Shown: one piece after another, positions 1 to 12,151 of the stretch | Layout: each line of letters opens with the position of its first letter | Numbering within the stretch: the stretch's first letter is position 1 | DNA from: Solicoccozyma terricola | Taxonomy: Eukaryota; Basidiomycota; Tremellomycetes; Filobasidiales; Piskurozymaceae | Direction of reading: 5' to 3' | Length of the DNA: 64,000 nt | Assembly: GCA_001600875.1 (NCBI GenBank) | Contig: BCLD01000025.1 | Coordinates: forward strand, 149,988 to 213,987 | Program-made: the position numbers and the translations under genes | The notes under the pieces: generated by a model | Seen by the model: only the letters and a program-made list of their open reading frames with translations | Databases searched by the model: none | Told to the model about the DNA's origin: nothing

Positions 1-2109
1 TTAAGACAACACGAATTCCAGCTGGTGGAGAGATGCAGGGCTCAGAAGATCCATGTTGCATATCCTCATTCTTTATTGCTGCGTAAGCCCTGTTGCATTT
101 CCCGATGACGATTCCCGAAACATAACAGTTACATTCGTAACCGACAGGTCTTTACTTTTGGATACGATGGATCCCTCTTGAACGGTTTGCAGATTCTCCC
201 AAAATGGCAAGAATACTTCAATCACCCTAAAGGGCAACACCTAGGTTTGATTAGTGCTTCGTTCTACTTTCGTAAGTAGCTTCCTACTCTCTTTCTGTCT
301 CTGATGATAATTGATGGGCAATGTTTACAGCCAAAATAATCACTGGATTCATTTCCAGTTATTTGGGAGACCGATATGGTCGTCGGGTACCTCTCTTGGT
401 TGGATCTATACTCTCGGTAAGTCTTATCTGCGATAGGCTCAACAGCCTAGTACACTAACCCTCTGAAACAGATCATCGGAGCTTTAGTCAATGGATTAGC
501 GAAAAACACTGGAATGTTTATCGCAGGACGTGTGTTACTGGGAGGTGGTTTGACCATGCAAGGTACTATGGCACCGCCTTTGATCGCAGAACTATGTCAT
601 CCGGTAAGATTTTTTTGCATGCAAAACGGCGATACAAAAACTGAACCCCAATCTCCCCCCCTCGTTCGCTCTGCTTACAGAGACTTCGTCCCGTTGCTGC
701 TGGAATGTATCTTTGCATGTACAACGTGGGAGGCACAACAGCGGCTTGGCTGTGTTACGGAATGCTTTCTTTCGATTCCGAATGGTCGTGGAGAATCGCA
801 TGCTTGGTACAAATGACAGGAACTGTCATAGTCGGTCTATATGTTTGCCTAGGCCTAATGCCAGAATCACCTCGCTGGTTGGTCAATAACGGCAGAGAAG
901 AGCAAGCCATGCGATCTTTGGCAAAGATGCATGCCAACGGGGATGAAAATGATGAACTCGTGATGAACGAAGTAGCACAGATCAAAGATGGCTTGGCACT
1001 GGATAATGAATCGAAATTGACTGGGTACCGGTGAGTGGACTTCGGATGGTGAGAATCCAGTCCAGAACTTGGCTTATGTTTCCTCTATTGACAGTGCCTT
1101 CTTAAAAACGCCTGGAAACCGAAAGAGATTGGGTGTCGCTTTATTATTGGGTACTGGTACGCAAGTAGGTCCTCCCAAGACACTCATGATCGATGCAAAA
1201 ACCCTACTGACGATGTTTAAACAGTTGATTGGAAACGGATTAGTCGGGTACTACTTGGCACCGATTTTGAATCTCATTGGTGTCACGAAACCACTTCAGC
1301 AAGCGGGAATAAACGCTGGGATGTCAATGTGGACACTCTGTGTCTCCTTGACGGCAGCTCAATTCGTCGAACGATGGGGAAGAAGACCGTTATGGCTGTT
1401 GGGAAATTGTGGTATCTTGGTGGCTTTTGTTTGTGTTACAGGATTATCGGTAAGTTCGCAGTCGTTGCTGCCGGTGGATTACCTCCTAAGCAAAAAAAGA
1501 ACAAACTCTTTGCGAAATCACAGGGAAGTTTTGCTCATTCACACAGCCCGAGTGTTGGAACGGCTGTCATCCCATTCTTGTTTCTCTTCTCTGGTTTCTA
1601 CGCCATGTCATGGACTGTTCTTCCTAATCTATGTAAGTCGAGGAGGTACACAAGGAAATTCAATAAGGGCTGATTTTAACTCACATGCAGATCTGCCTGA
1701 GATTCTTCCCTTTGTTCTACGTAGCAAGGGAATGGCAATCTTTGTCTCCACTCAGGCCGTTTCATTGGCCTTTGTTAGTACCACTCACGGTCTGATGATG
1801 ATGACTCGAAACAGAGTGATTGACGCTTTTTCGCCCTCTGCCCTATCCCAGAATCAATACGTCAACCCAATCGCTCTCGCAGCGATTGCGTGGAAATACT
1901 ATATCGTCTATCTTGTCGTTCAAGCATTTTTCATCACTTGCGCCTACTTTTTCTTCGTCGAAACTAAAGGTCTGACGATCGAAGAGGTCTCACGCTTGTT
2001 TGATGGACCTCAAGCAGTTGATGCTGAGAACGAGGCGGGAGATTCCAAGGGAGAAATTTCACTCGTTGAAATTGTCGAGGAGGGGCAACCCTACGATGGG
2101 AAGGCTTGA
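1..2109 (+). CDS. MFS sugar transporter, lactose-permease/hexose type (5' partial)
   Basis: Plasma-membrane sugar/H+ symporter of the major facilitator superfamily. Spliced exons give the family landmarks in order: GYDGSLLNGLQ after helix 1 (near 170-190), GDRYGRR between helices 2 and 3 (near 365-385), PESPRWLVNNGR before the central loop (near 860), an ERWGRRPLW repeat of the loop motif (near 1365), PEILPFVLRSKG (near 1695) and FVETKGLTIEEV at the end of helix 12 (near 1960). At least seven short GT..AG introns are needed, for example one starting at 275 and one at 1172. The N-terminal exon lies left of the window or within its first 90 bases, so the start is not visible. The GYDGS and ETKGL forms are those of fungal lactose/cellodextrin/hexose carriers; the substrate cannot be read. 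It is followed by a transcription factor in the same direction and heads a carbohydrate block. Confidence 0.88.
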
Positions 2110-2939
2110 ACAAAAAGGATGGCATCAGAATTAACAGGGAGGTTATGAGGATGTAAATTGACAGTAGGTAGTATTGACAGTAGTATATGTATGTCCGGTG
2201 ATCGAAACCATAAATCGTTTCAGACGCCTAAGCCTTTCGTGTCTGGAGTCCCCAGTCTGCCTCGGGTTTGGTCTGTTTTGGCTTGGCCAATCTACAACAG
2301 GATGAGGGGCTTGAAGGAGGTCCCTCATGTTTTCAGGTACCCAGCGCCACCGTGCTGGATCACCGAATAGGTGGTCCGACGTGTAATCCTCACTCAGAGC
2401 GACTGTCCAGAACGCTGAGGGCATGGTAAGAGTTACCTGTCTATTGTCCTACAGTGTGGTACATTCCCTCATGTTTTTTCTCTACAAAGACCGGCCAGGT
2501 TTGGCTGCTCTTTTCCTTGGTGTTTCTTCCATAATCGCTTGTGTCTCTCCTTTCACATGCTCTGCCGAGGGACGACGAGATTAGATGCAGATGGTGGTAC
2601 CGCAACCTGTCCTCTGTCGTTGGAGCACCTTCCCAATTGCCCCACTTCATCGCGATATACCAACGACGCTGGATGCGATTATGTGGTGATACCATCGGAA
2701 GCGGCGTAGGTGGTATCGTAATGGACCCAGAGCAAGGACCAAGTGATGGAGTCAAGCGTAAAACCGCGTCAGTAACGGTTCGCGCTATATTCGCGGGCTT
2801 CACAGCTCACAGCAACTTCCTTCCATCAACACAGTTGTATTAGATGTCGGGAAAACAAGGTGTGCAATATGCCACCAGTTCTGCATTCAGTCTCCTACTC
2901 GAGTCGCTCACTTGACCCTCAATCGTTCTCTTCCACCAG
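2110..2939. other. intergenic, possible 5' part of next gene
   Basis: No convincing coding sequence was found. The stretch 2750-2939 probably contains the promoter and the first exon of the following transcription factor. An ATG at 2844 is followed by a short open stretch, but I could not join it in frame to the exon starting at 2940. Confidence 0.4.
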
Positions 2940-5401
2940 CTCCGTTGTCTGTTGGTTTCCGCTGGAAATGACCCTCTAGATCCGTGTTTGCGCTGTACTC
3001 GCTTAAGAATCGCCTGTGTTTATGTTCCTAAAAGGAAACGTAGAACCCATAGAAGGCCATGGGACAGGTGAGTCTGCGAACTAACCACAATAATAAGTGA
3101 CATGAATGACCCATCTTCCCTTCGCTGACCCTCCTCAGGCTCGGGAGGAGTTTCTCCCCCAATCTTGGCGGAGCGTCGAATCGAAATCAAGATCAACTAG
3201 CCTCAATTTCGAATGAGCAGTTACCTTCCATTGGTAATGTAGGAACACCAGGTCAGGACTCGAACACCACCAACTTTGTTTGGCATGGGTCTGGATCTCC
3301 TGCAGCGTTTCGGGCCAGGCCGGACACGCCTCAAAACCAAACCTTTCCGCCGACATCTTCTCGTTTAGCAGTCCATCAACCTCACCGGTCATGGGATCAA
3401 GCTGATGATTCTTCCCAGCCGATGACTACCGAAGTAGCTCCCACCGATCTGGCTACGGTGTTGGAGAAGTTGCGGGATGGGTTCAAGTCGAGCCAGGCGA
3501 TGAAAGGAAAGGGCAAGGACATCGATCCGACGCGAAATGCACCTATCGTCTCGTTGGCCACGGATCCTGTAGCGTTAGGGATACTGCAGGATACAGAAGT
3601 GGATCATCTATATGACTGGTAAGATCTGCCTTATTATATTCTTCCTGAGAATCACAATAATGACTACAAGTGGAATCTCTTCAGCTTCTTTTCCGAACAC
3701 AACACCTATATCGCCATCCTAGACCCTAGTTTACACACCCAAGAATTCTGCAGGCAAACCTCTCCGATTCTACACCTCGCTATTCTCGCTGTCGCCGCCA
3801 AAACTCACATGCTAACTCGTCATCAAGCTCTACTCGATCTGACCAACACGCTTCTCGGGCAGGCTTTTGCTACCGCTGTGGTGAATATCGGGTTGTGTCA
3901 GGCTTTGAGTATTTTGGCGACATGGAAAGATCCAGATGATAAAAGTGCCTTTATTCGCACTGGGTATGCAATTCGGTAAGTGAGATGGCTTGATCATGTT
4001 TGAGACTTGGTTGAACATTGATCGGATGATGTCGTTTTCTTCACCAGAGTTGCAAATGAGCTGGGCCTGAGCCAATGTCCTGTAAGACCATTACCGACAG
4101 ACATCCATGAGGCACGCATGAAACTAGTCAGTCTTCTTGCAACGGTCACTGCAAAAACTCTTCGTCATATTTCATTCGACTTTGACAGAATGAAGAGAGG
4201 ACTTGGATTCAACTGCACAGTTTTGACCGCACGTGAGGGATTTCCATGGTGGTTGGTTCGCCTATCAACAAACTGACGATAAAGTGTTGCCTTTCCGACC
4301 AGGATGTATCACATTTATAACAGACCCAGAATGTGCTCGTCTCAGGATCTGTGGGGCGTTGACAAATGGGTCTCCGACCATCCTCATCTACCGTGCTATT
4401 CAGATCCAATGCTTGCTGCGTCTCAGATCGTCGGCGGTCTTCAACACTTGATGAGAAGTTACAAGCACAACCAAAACAATTCCAATGCGGAACTAATCCT
4501 TCATCATGCCAAATCCAAATTTGGGAAGTGGGAGAGACTATGGTTCGGACTGAGCCGTGAGTGATGAGGCGAGATAATTGGTACAACTAGTAAAAACTGA
4601 TCCGCAAAATAACATCAATACAGCGCCGGCTCAACTCCATCCTCGATCCTCAACGATAGTTGCCTTCTACCGCCTAAATCTACGCTTTCGAATTGCCGAA
4701 TTTGAGATGAAAACGACGTCTTCTCGTCTCGTACGAGAGTCCGAAGGCGAGACGTCAAAATTCATTGAATTGATCGAATTAGCCATGGCTGCGTTTCGAC
4801 ATATCATCAATGAATTGGTGCCAGCACGGATCATCCAGTTCGCTCCAGACGTGATTGCCATTCCTGCTGCGGGGATAGCGATATATTTGTTCAACGTGAG
4901 TTCGTTCTGTCAGCGGGCGGTGTGGCATGTGCCTGCTCAATGGAACGGTGTTTGAAATATGATCAGAACAAGTTCCGCATGGATCCGGGGACGCGGTCTG
5001 AAGCAAGTGAAATGTTCGTCGCTTTGATTGATGCTTTAAAAACAGCATCAACCGGGGATGATGCGGCCTATCATCAAGCAAAGTTCTTTTCAAACCTGGT
5101 TATGCTCGAAGATTGGATACGATCCCGGAACCCAACGAGGATGCCCTCGCCATTCGCTGGTGGCACAACCGAGGTCGATAGAATGCAGATCAATGCGATC
5201 AATGCTGATCTCAGGCCCACTGGTGATCATGATTTTTCGGAATATCTGGAATTGGATAGGCTGGTATGTAGATGGTGCTGATTGGATGGCGTAGGTCAAA
5301 TATTGACCGAAGAAATCTTGACCTTTGGCTGTCAGGCGAACCAAATCATTAGCGGCCATTACATGCTAGATGGAACTCTGAGTGAGGTAAACGATTGGTG
5401 A
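2940..5401 (+). CDS. Fungal Zn-cluster/fungal-specific-domain transcription factor
   Basis: Nuclear sequence-specific regulator. The exon at 2940-3067 encodes the second half of a Zn2Cys6 cluster: PCLRCTRLRIAC followed by a basic stretch PKRKRRTHRR. The first two cysteines lie upstream and were not resolved, so the start is approximate. After an intron (3068-about 3139) come a Q/S/P-rich linker and the fungal-specific transcription factor domain (FSEHNTYIAILDPSLH near 3690, AILAVAAKTH near 3785, YAIRVANELGL across the 3977 intron, NEERTWIQLHSFDRT near 4190). The last exons carry FRIAEFEMK and end with SEVNDW and TGA at 5399-5401. About eight introns are implied. Its place between two sugar carriers suggests local control of carbohydrate genes; that role is inference. 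Confidence 0.75.
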
Positions 5402-6806
5402 GCTTCTAACTGATGACGTGCCCAGGAAGGAGAAACAGAATTTACCACTACTTGGTCGTCTTAGGCTCTCCGTTGATATCCAACGGTACTTCACTGGCAA
5501 CGCGATGTTCAATAACTAGACGAGACAGAGTATTCTTGGCAGTTGTGGTAATGATAGTCCAAAGAGGATCGTATTTGTAATCCTCGTGACTGTGTACTAT
5601 CACAACGGACAGCTACCCGCTTTGGGTTCCATGCAGCGACTCTATCTTCACAAGAAGCAACGGGCCTAGGATCGCTGATTCAAAAGAGTTGAAAATCACG
5701 GGGTCCAGTTGGAAGTTGGGTTTCATCCACCTGGTACCCAGTTGAAACCAGTCCAGCCCAATGCAGACGCCTGGTCTGTTGAAAGGAATGGACTGGGATC
5801 TCAGCCTCAGCAACTATAGTGATGTTATTTGAGAGAGTAGTTACAAGAAAGCCAACCTGGGATCTCTGCCTAAGCGAGCTAGAGATTGTCACTGTATTGA
5901 AAAAGCACCCATATCCAATACTTTCACCTGCCTACAACTATTGTCGAACAACAGACGGCTCTGGTGGTTGCTGGCGGCCTCAAGGGGAAGTCCAAACACG
6001 GGAAGCAGTGCCTATATGATGAGAACGCTGATGTGACCTCGATGATGAGGTAATGCAACTAAAGACTGCCGCAACCCTTAGAATGTCAACTTCCGTGAGA
6101 CTGTCCACTTTGCCCGGGCCTCTCAAAACCCATGGCTTCTCTTCAAATGCGCTTGTTGGCCAACATTGCGTCACGGACTCGGATAGCTGGAGGGGACGGG
6201 GAGAGGATGTCTGGTGCCTGCCAGGCAGTTGTTGCGATTCTACGCTAGCATGACTTGATCACTGGACTGGACTGGACGGGTATGAAGTTTGAACCACTAA
6301 CTACTTCGTCGGAGTAATGTACGCAGTATCCTTCAACGCTTGAAGTAACAGTACAAAGAGACCATCTCAGTAGAGCTCCCATATGTAGATTTTGTTAACG
6401 GTAGAGAAACTGGATCTCTCGGCTCATTAACTAATATGGTGACCAACATAGGTACAAGCCGCACTGACTGGGATTCTCACATCAGTATGGGTCGAGGGAG
6501 AACGGACTGGTATTCGCAGATGATCTCTCGATCGTAAGGTATGTCAAGCGCATCATACAGCATTTGACTCGACACATTCGTCGACAGTCACATGCTTGAC
6601 ATGACCGGCCTGTGTATCAACGACGCATTTTATATCGGTAAAGCTTGCTCCGAACGTAGGACGAGATTTCGCAGATATACAAAAAACACATCAATATGGC
6701 TTAGGAACGAGATAGTACGTCTATCATCATCTTCCGAAACGTCAACCCCTATATTGCGCTTTGGAAAGCCATTCCTAACTCCAGCCAGATCGATGGCCTT
6801 GCCATT
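5402..6806. other. 1.4 kb intergenic, no gene recognised
   Basis: Convergent 3' ends flank this stretch. No reading frame here resembles a protein or shows usable splice structure. It contains one full and one partial copy of a dispersed short repeat (listed separately). Confidence 0.5.
5777..5836 (+). repeat. Dispersed repeat, copy 1
   Basis: About 55 bases near-identical to 25820-25885; shared core ATGGACTGGGATCTC followed by a TCAGC..AC.ATAGTGATGTT stretch. A shorter related piece (TGGGATCTCTGCC) lies at about 5867-5895. Both full copies sit in gene-free DNA. Origin unknown; could be a transposon end or a degenerate element remnant. Confidence 0.6.
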
Positions 6807-8981
6807 TTAGAGGATAGGAACGGTAAATTCTTCGTGTGAAAGAACTTCCTTCTCCTGCTTGTCCAAGGCGGGGGATTCTTGACGTTGCATAGAGGGAGGC
6901 AGAACAACAGCCGAGTGATCTCCGAAGAGAGTGCCCTGGGAAATGATGAAAAGATGATCAGCACACCGAGATGGTAAAAATCGTCTGGCAGACTTACAAT
7001 CTCTTCGAGGGTAAGACCCTTGGTCTCAGGGAACATGCTGGCCAGCGATCCGTACTTCACGTTAGCAAGGCCCCTATCCTCGTCCCGGGCTAGGTTGACG
7101 TGCGACTCACAAATACGCAATGACACTATTTCCAACGTTGGTGGCGATGAAGATGAAGAAGAACTAAAACATGGGTGCGCGTTTGGGCATCAGCAACCGG
7201 CGTTTCTTGTGTAGAGGGCCACTGCTGCTCACTTTGTAGCCGAGCGTGTTCAAGCCGATTGGTGTGATCTGACTGATCAATACGTTCATAGCCCCTGTAC
7301 AGGATGTCGCCATTAAGTAACGACCAGACGACCACAAGACCAAGGACGTCACTCACAGTTCGAGCAAGTTGCGAGCGAAGTGCCCATTGAACGAAGAGGC
7401 ATGGCAAATACCTCCGATTGGTATATCCATGAAATTGGGCCGTAGGACACTCCAAACACGGTGCTGTACAGAACGATGGAAACAATACCTGCCGTTCGGA
7501 AGAACTTGCATTAGCTCTGTAGGCCGACAGACAATTTATGAGTAGGCAATCACCCGCAATACCAGCCGACGAGTTGGAATACCCCGGCTTGGTAAACAAG
7601 CTGCTGATTCCGGCTTGCCACGCCAGGCAGATTGCCATTCCGATACCACCATAGATGAGCGGCTTGCGCCTTCCAATTTGATCAGCCATGCATGTAACGA
7701 AGAAAATGTTGACGATGAGACCCCAGATCCCAGTGACAGCACCGATGAGCAGGATAGTGTTGCCCGAGAAACCGAGGTTGGCGTAGATTTCAGGGCCAAA
7801 ATAGCCGGCTACATTGATACCTGTCCATTGGCAACAAATTTGGAGGACGACTGCGGCAAGAGTCCGATGCAATGAAGGCCGTGTGCGGAACAGATCCAAG
7901 AAATTGTTAGACACATTCTCTCGCTCCCAGTTGATTTGGGCGGAAATTTCGTCCATTTCAATTCGCACCGCTGCCGCATTGGTAGCAGAGCCGTGCACGC
8001 GTTTCAGAGCATCGAATGCCTCTTCTTCACGACCTTGTTGAGCGAGCCAACGAGGAGAGTCCGGGAGGAAGAACATGCCGCTAAGTTCGCGGATGAATCA
8101 GTATGGGACTACTTCTTGACAATTTATCCATTGAGTAGTAACTGGGCAACTCACCCACAGAGAATCGCGGCAGGGAAAATCTGTATCATCAAGGGAACCC
8201 TCCACTGCCAATTGCTCTCGAGGTACTGGCAACCATAACCGACCCCTGTGCGTTTCGATGTTGAGTTGTCAACCTCTCTAGCTTCCGGCAGACCTCCACC
8301 TGCATCGAATCCACTCACAGCTGGAGATGAAGAATCCGAAAGAAATCATGAACTGTGTCAGGCCGGACAGCTGACCTCTGAACTTTGGTGGACTAAGCTC
8401 GCTTTGGTACAACGGCACAATCATGGAGAGGAAGCCAATGGCCAGTCCCGCCACGAAACGACCTGCCATTAGCATGGCGACGTTCACCGCCGCAGTTTGA
8501 ATAGTACAACCTTTGAAGCAGGCCACAAAGCATTGTCAGAGTTGTGCCTTCGACATGGCAAGTGACTTGCCATCCAACTCACCAACTGTCGCGATGGCAC
8601 TGCCGATCTGGATAGTACGACGCCGTCCCCATTTGTTTGAAGTGTATCCTGCCATGGCGGCCCCAAAGAAACAACCCGCAGCCAGAAGGGAGACAATCGC
8701 ACCGGTCTCCGCGTCATTTGGATGGTCGAAATAAGTGTGAAAGTACGTAAAATTGGGTGAAATGACACTTCCGATGATGCCAGAGTCATCTGCGAAAGAT
8801 GCAAGTCGAAAGACAGGCTCAGCCTGCTGCTCCTCGTTGATCAAAATATTGTCCACCATAACTCACATCCGAAGAGAAAAGCTCCAATACCGGCGAATGA
8901 AGCAACGGAGTAATTGAACACGGTGAGCTTTTGCTTCTTGACCTTGTCGTGGTCGACTGAAGAAACAATGTGATCAGACAT
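6807..8981 (-). CDS. MFS sugar (hexose-type) transporter
   Basis: Twelve-helix sugar porter. The start at 8981 (MSDHIVSSVDHDK) is chosen because the first exon flows into the first membrane helix and joins, across the intron at about 8789-8866, to YDSGIIGSVI. Further landmarks on the minus strand: NKWGRRRTIQIG (near 8635), GRFVAGLAIGFLSMIVP with YQSELSPPKFRG (near 8410), LPDSPRWLAQQGR (near 8050), a second loop motif DQIGRRKPLIYGG (near 7660) and FPETKGLTLEEI (near 7020). The coding end is TAA at 6807-6809. At least seven short introns. It is divergent from the GH1 beta-glucosidase, so the two may share the promoter interval 8982-9698. The family includes hexose, disaccharide and glycoside carriers; the substrate is not determined by sequence inspection. 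Confidence 0.9.
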
Positions 8982-9698
8982 GTTGTGCGATGGCGATGTC
9001 CCTTGCTGTGACAGACTGATTAGCGGGGAGTAGATATCGATGAAGGAAGATGTGCGAGTGAGGGAAACGGAAAGTTGAGTTCGTTTGTGAAAGTCGATCC
9101 CCTTATGTATTACCTGACAACGATCGCTATGGTTGAGTTGGCCCCATGAACGTGAGAAGAGAATAGCCCGATGCCTGCCCCGCACTCAGGTCGGAGAATC
9201 ATTCACTTGTTCCCGCCCAGGGGGACGTACAAGTCCAAGCGCTGTTCGGCGTCTCTAGCGGTCGATCCTACGGCCTTTTCAGTTTCGGTCGATCTGTGCG
9301 GAGCATCCTACGAGAGGATGGGGCCTCGACAGGATATGATACGGATGGCCCGATCATGCGCCGGGTTCGGCGAATCCTCTCTCTTGGAAGCAGCGCACCT
9401 GTTCGCACTAATCTCCCCCCCTCCCCCCCCCTTCCTCACACTGATATCGACGTCTTCGAGCGGGGTAACAACGTCGCGGGCCACATTTCATAGATAGTCC
9501 GAGAGAGCCACTCGGGAAATTCAGACAGGATCGCACGAGTTCGAAAGCTGACGGGGAATCTGCGTTCCAGCCAGCGTGGCAGGGGTTTCACCGTCGAAGA
9601 CTATAAGCATCTCAGTAACATGTCTCGTCGCAAACCGTCTCCTCGCAAACCGTCTCGTCGCAAGCCGTCCACTGCAACATACCCCCGAAAGCACAATC
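8982..9698. promoter_or_regulatory. Divergent promoter, sugar transporter / GH1
   Basis: Holds the 5' regions of both neighbours. It includes a pyrimidine-rich tract with C-runs at about 9413-9430 and several CGG/CCG triplets (the usual half-sites of Zn2Cys6 regulators) near 9247-9275. An upstream reading frame of the GH1 mRNA lies at 9620-9724. Confidence 0.5.
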
Positions 9699-9724
9699 AT
9701 GATCGAGATCACAGCAACTCCTAA
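9620..9724 (+). CDS. Upstream ORF overlapping the GH1 start, Arg/Lys/Ser/Pro repeats
   Basis: A 34-codon frame starts at ATG 9620 and ends with TAA at 9722-9724, overlapping the GH1 ATG (9699) in another frame. Its first half is a tandem five-residue repeat, SRRKP-SPRKP-SRRKP, encoded by three 15-bp DNA repeats (9622-9666). If it lies in the 5' leader it should repress or condition GH1 translation. Translation is not proven; the frame could equally be a by-product of the DNA repeat. Confidence 0.4.
   Translation: MSRRKPSPRKPSRRKPSTATYPRKHNHDRDHSNS
9622..9666 (+). repeat. Three 15-bp tandem repeats upstream of GH1
   Basis: Three copies of GTCTCGTCGCAAACC with one or two substitutions, in register with the five-codon repeat of the upstream ORF. 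Confidence 0.85.
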
Positions 9725-11810
9725 CTCGCTACCCGCGACCTTCGAGTACGGCTTCGCAACTGCCTCCTTCCAGATCGAGGGTGCCACAGACGCAGACGGC
9801 CGGGGTGAATCCGTGTGGGATGAGCTATGCCGCATGCCCGGTGCGATAGCGGACGGCACAAATGGCAACGAGGCCATTGATAGCTACCATTTATATGCCG
9901 AGGATGTTGATCTGCTTGTCAAGTATGGCGCGACAGCTTACAGGTGAGGAACGTTTTCGCATGGAGGATGGCATAAAGTCGCCTGACTGACCGATGCAAT
10001 GTTTGCGTTTCTCACCTCGCTGAGGAACATTCAGATTCAGTGTCGCTTGGTCTCGGATCATTCCTCAAGGTGAGTTGTGCCCTTCCTCATGGATCACTCG
10101 TAAGCTAATGTTCGTCAGGAAAGGCGGCCGAAACGACCCAATCAACGAGGCTGGCATCAAGTACTATTCGGATCTCATTGATCTGCTCCTGAGCCACAAT
10201 ATCAAACCGTATGTTACCATCTTCCATTGGGACTTACCAGCGACGCTCCAGCATCGTTATGGGGGATGGACTAACCGGGATGAGGTTTCCAAGGTGTGTC
10301 TGAACTCGGTTGAAACACCGATGCCTATGCCTTACATATTCGATTCTAGGACTTCCGGAGATATGCCGAGATCCTCTTTCAGCGTCTAGGAGATCGAGTC
10401 AAAAACTGGATCACTCTGAATGAGGTACGCGGTGAGATAGATGGCGAGGGATGAGTCCGAATCGTCCCCGATCACCAGAGGGCGCTGAGCGAGTCTTTGG
10501 CGGACACAGCCCTCCATCCTCTGCATGTTCTCCTCTCGCGGGCTAAACCCGACGTACAACCCTGAGACGGACTATTGGACCACCGCCGGCTCGCTAGTGT
10601 ACGCTCATGCGCTGGCGGTTGACCTCTACCGAAAGCAGCACCAGGCGGAGCAAAAGGGTAGAATCGGTATTACTTTGGTAAGTTAGACACTGCAGTGGAG
10701 TTGCATTACGCTAAAGAGGATGGTCACAGAACATTGACTGGGCAGAACCAGTGGACGACAGCGAAGCTGCTGCTATAGCGGCGGACAGAGCGCTCGATCA
10801 GTTCGCGGGAATGGTAGGTTCTCTCAAGCAAAGACGAAATGGAAGCTCACTGGTCTGATGATATGTGCATATAATAGTTCGCCGATCCCATCTATCTTGG
10901 CCAATATCCCCAGAGCGTTCTCAACGAATTCGGCAACCGTGTTCCCTCCTTCAACCAAGAAGAATGGGATGTCATCAAGGGGTCCTCGGACTTGTGAGCT
11001 CGTTCTCAATGAGCCTTAAGTCGTTTGGGTGGAAACTTGACCTTTTTATTTGAACAGCTTCGGGCTCAATAGCTACACCACAAGAATGTACACTGGGGAA
11101 CGTAATGACGATCCCCACCAGGGCACTTGTGTCAGTCATCAGCTGAAGCCCGATGGAAGCCCGATCGGGAAGCCAGGAGAGTGCGACTGGCTCAAGATGG
11201 GTTAGTGCAGCGACGGGTCTATCCATCGGAAACTTACATCTCCGATTTCACAATAGTTCCTTGGGGTTTCCGCAAGTTGCTCGGATACATTCATCAGCGT
11301 TATACGGGCCCCCTTGGACTTGACATTATCATCACCGAGAATGGGTTCTGCGTGAAAGGAGAGCATGAAAAATCTCGTCCGGACGTACTCAACGATGTGG
11401 ACAGGCAAGAATACTATGCAAGCTATTTGAAGGAAGGAGTAGAGGCGGCGGTCAGAGATGGCATTCCCGTTACCGGATATTTTGCATGGTCGCTAGCAGA
11501 GTAAGCAATCAATTTCTGATGACCGACTTGCGTGATATGTTCCTGACGTGATATCCCTCCCAATGCATCATCTTCTCAACTTGTCAGCAACATGGAATGG
11601 GTATGTGGTCCGTAGCATCCGTTTCGCCACAGGTTCAAATGACTGACTGACGCCTTGCTTCTGGGGCGCACAACTACGCAGATGTCTGGCTATGTGCCTC
11701 GTTTCGGAATGACCCATGTGGATCGAGCGAACGGTTTCAAGCGAACCCCGAAGGACAGCTCTCAATTCCTACGCGAGTGGTTCCGCACCGCAATCACACA
11801 GGAGGCTTAA
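9699..11810 (+). CDS. GH1 family beta-glucosidase
   Basis: Retaining beta-glycosidase that removes terminal beta-linked glucose. ATG 9699 begins [12 protein letters not shown], leading directly into [15 protein letters not shown], the first strand of the barrel. There is no signal peptide, so the enzyme is probably cytosolic. Further exons give [14 protein letters not shown] (9925-10070), [18 protein letters not shown] (near 10220), TLNEP across the intron 10425-10509 (the glutamate is the acid/base) and IITENGFC near 11330 (the glutamate is the nucleophile). FAWSLADNMEW precedes the C-terminal [12 protein letters not shown] block; the stop is TAA at 11808-11810. About ten introns. The block after TLNEP is shorter than in most family members. 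It is divergent from a sugar carrier and convergent with a GH78 rhamnosidase, consistent with stepwise removal of rhamnose and glucose from one substrate; the substrate is inferred. Confidence 0.92.
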
Positions 11811-12151
11811 GCTGCGCGAAACGCCACGCCTCACTTTGCGCTTTCTGCCGTCATTGCGAACAGCCCAGGAGAAGTAGAGGATGTGTGCCATACAGCCAAC
11901 TGACAAATGGGAACTTGTTATTTGACTCATCCGTGTTTTTCGGCGTTTTTAGAGTGATGCTTTGTATGTGTGGGAGCTAGATGGTAGATTTCACGCTATG
12001 CGATATTGCTTCACAAACGAGGGATTGAGTTTTAGCACCCCTTTGTTATGAATGTAACTACTTCACTGAAAAGAAGTCCGAACTATTGGTTAGGAATTCC
12101 GGGCGCTATGTCATTTCCAACACTTTTCAACGCATGATGAGTCATGTGGCC
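11811..12151. other. Convergent 3' flank between GH1 and GH78
   Basis: Only 3' untranslated and terminator sequence is expected here; no gene or structured element recognised. Confidence 0.5.

Noticed and set aside
10425..10509. Apparent frameshift in the GH1 gene after TLNE
   Set aside because: Using the acceptor GGACACAG at 10502-10509 restores TLNEP and a continuous frame, so the gene is intact here.
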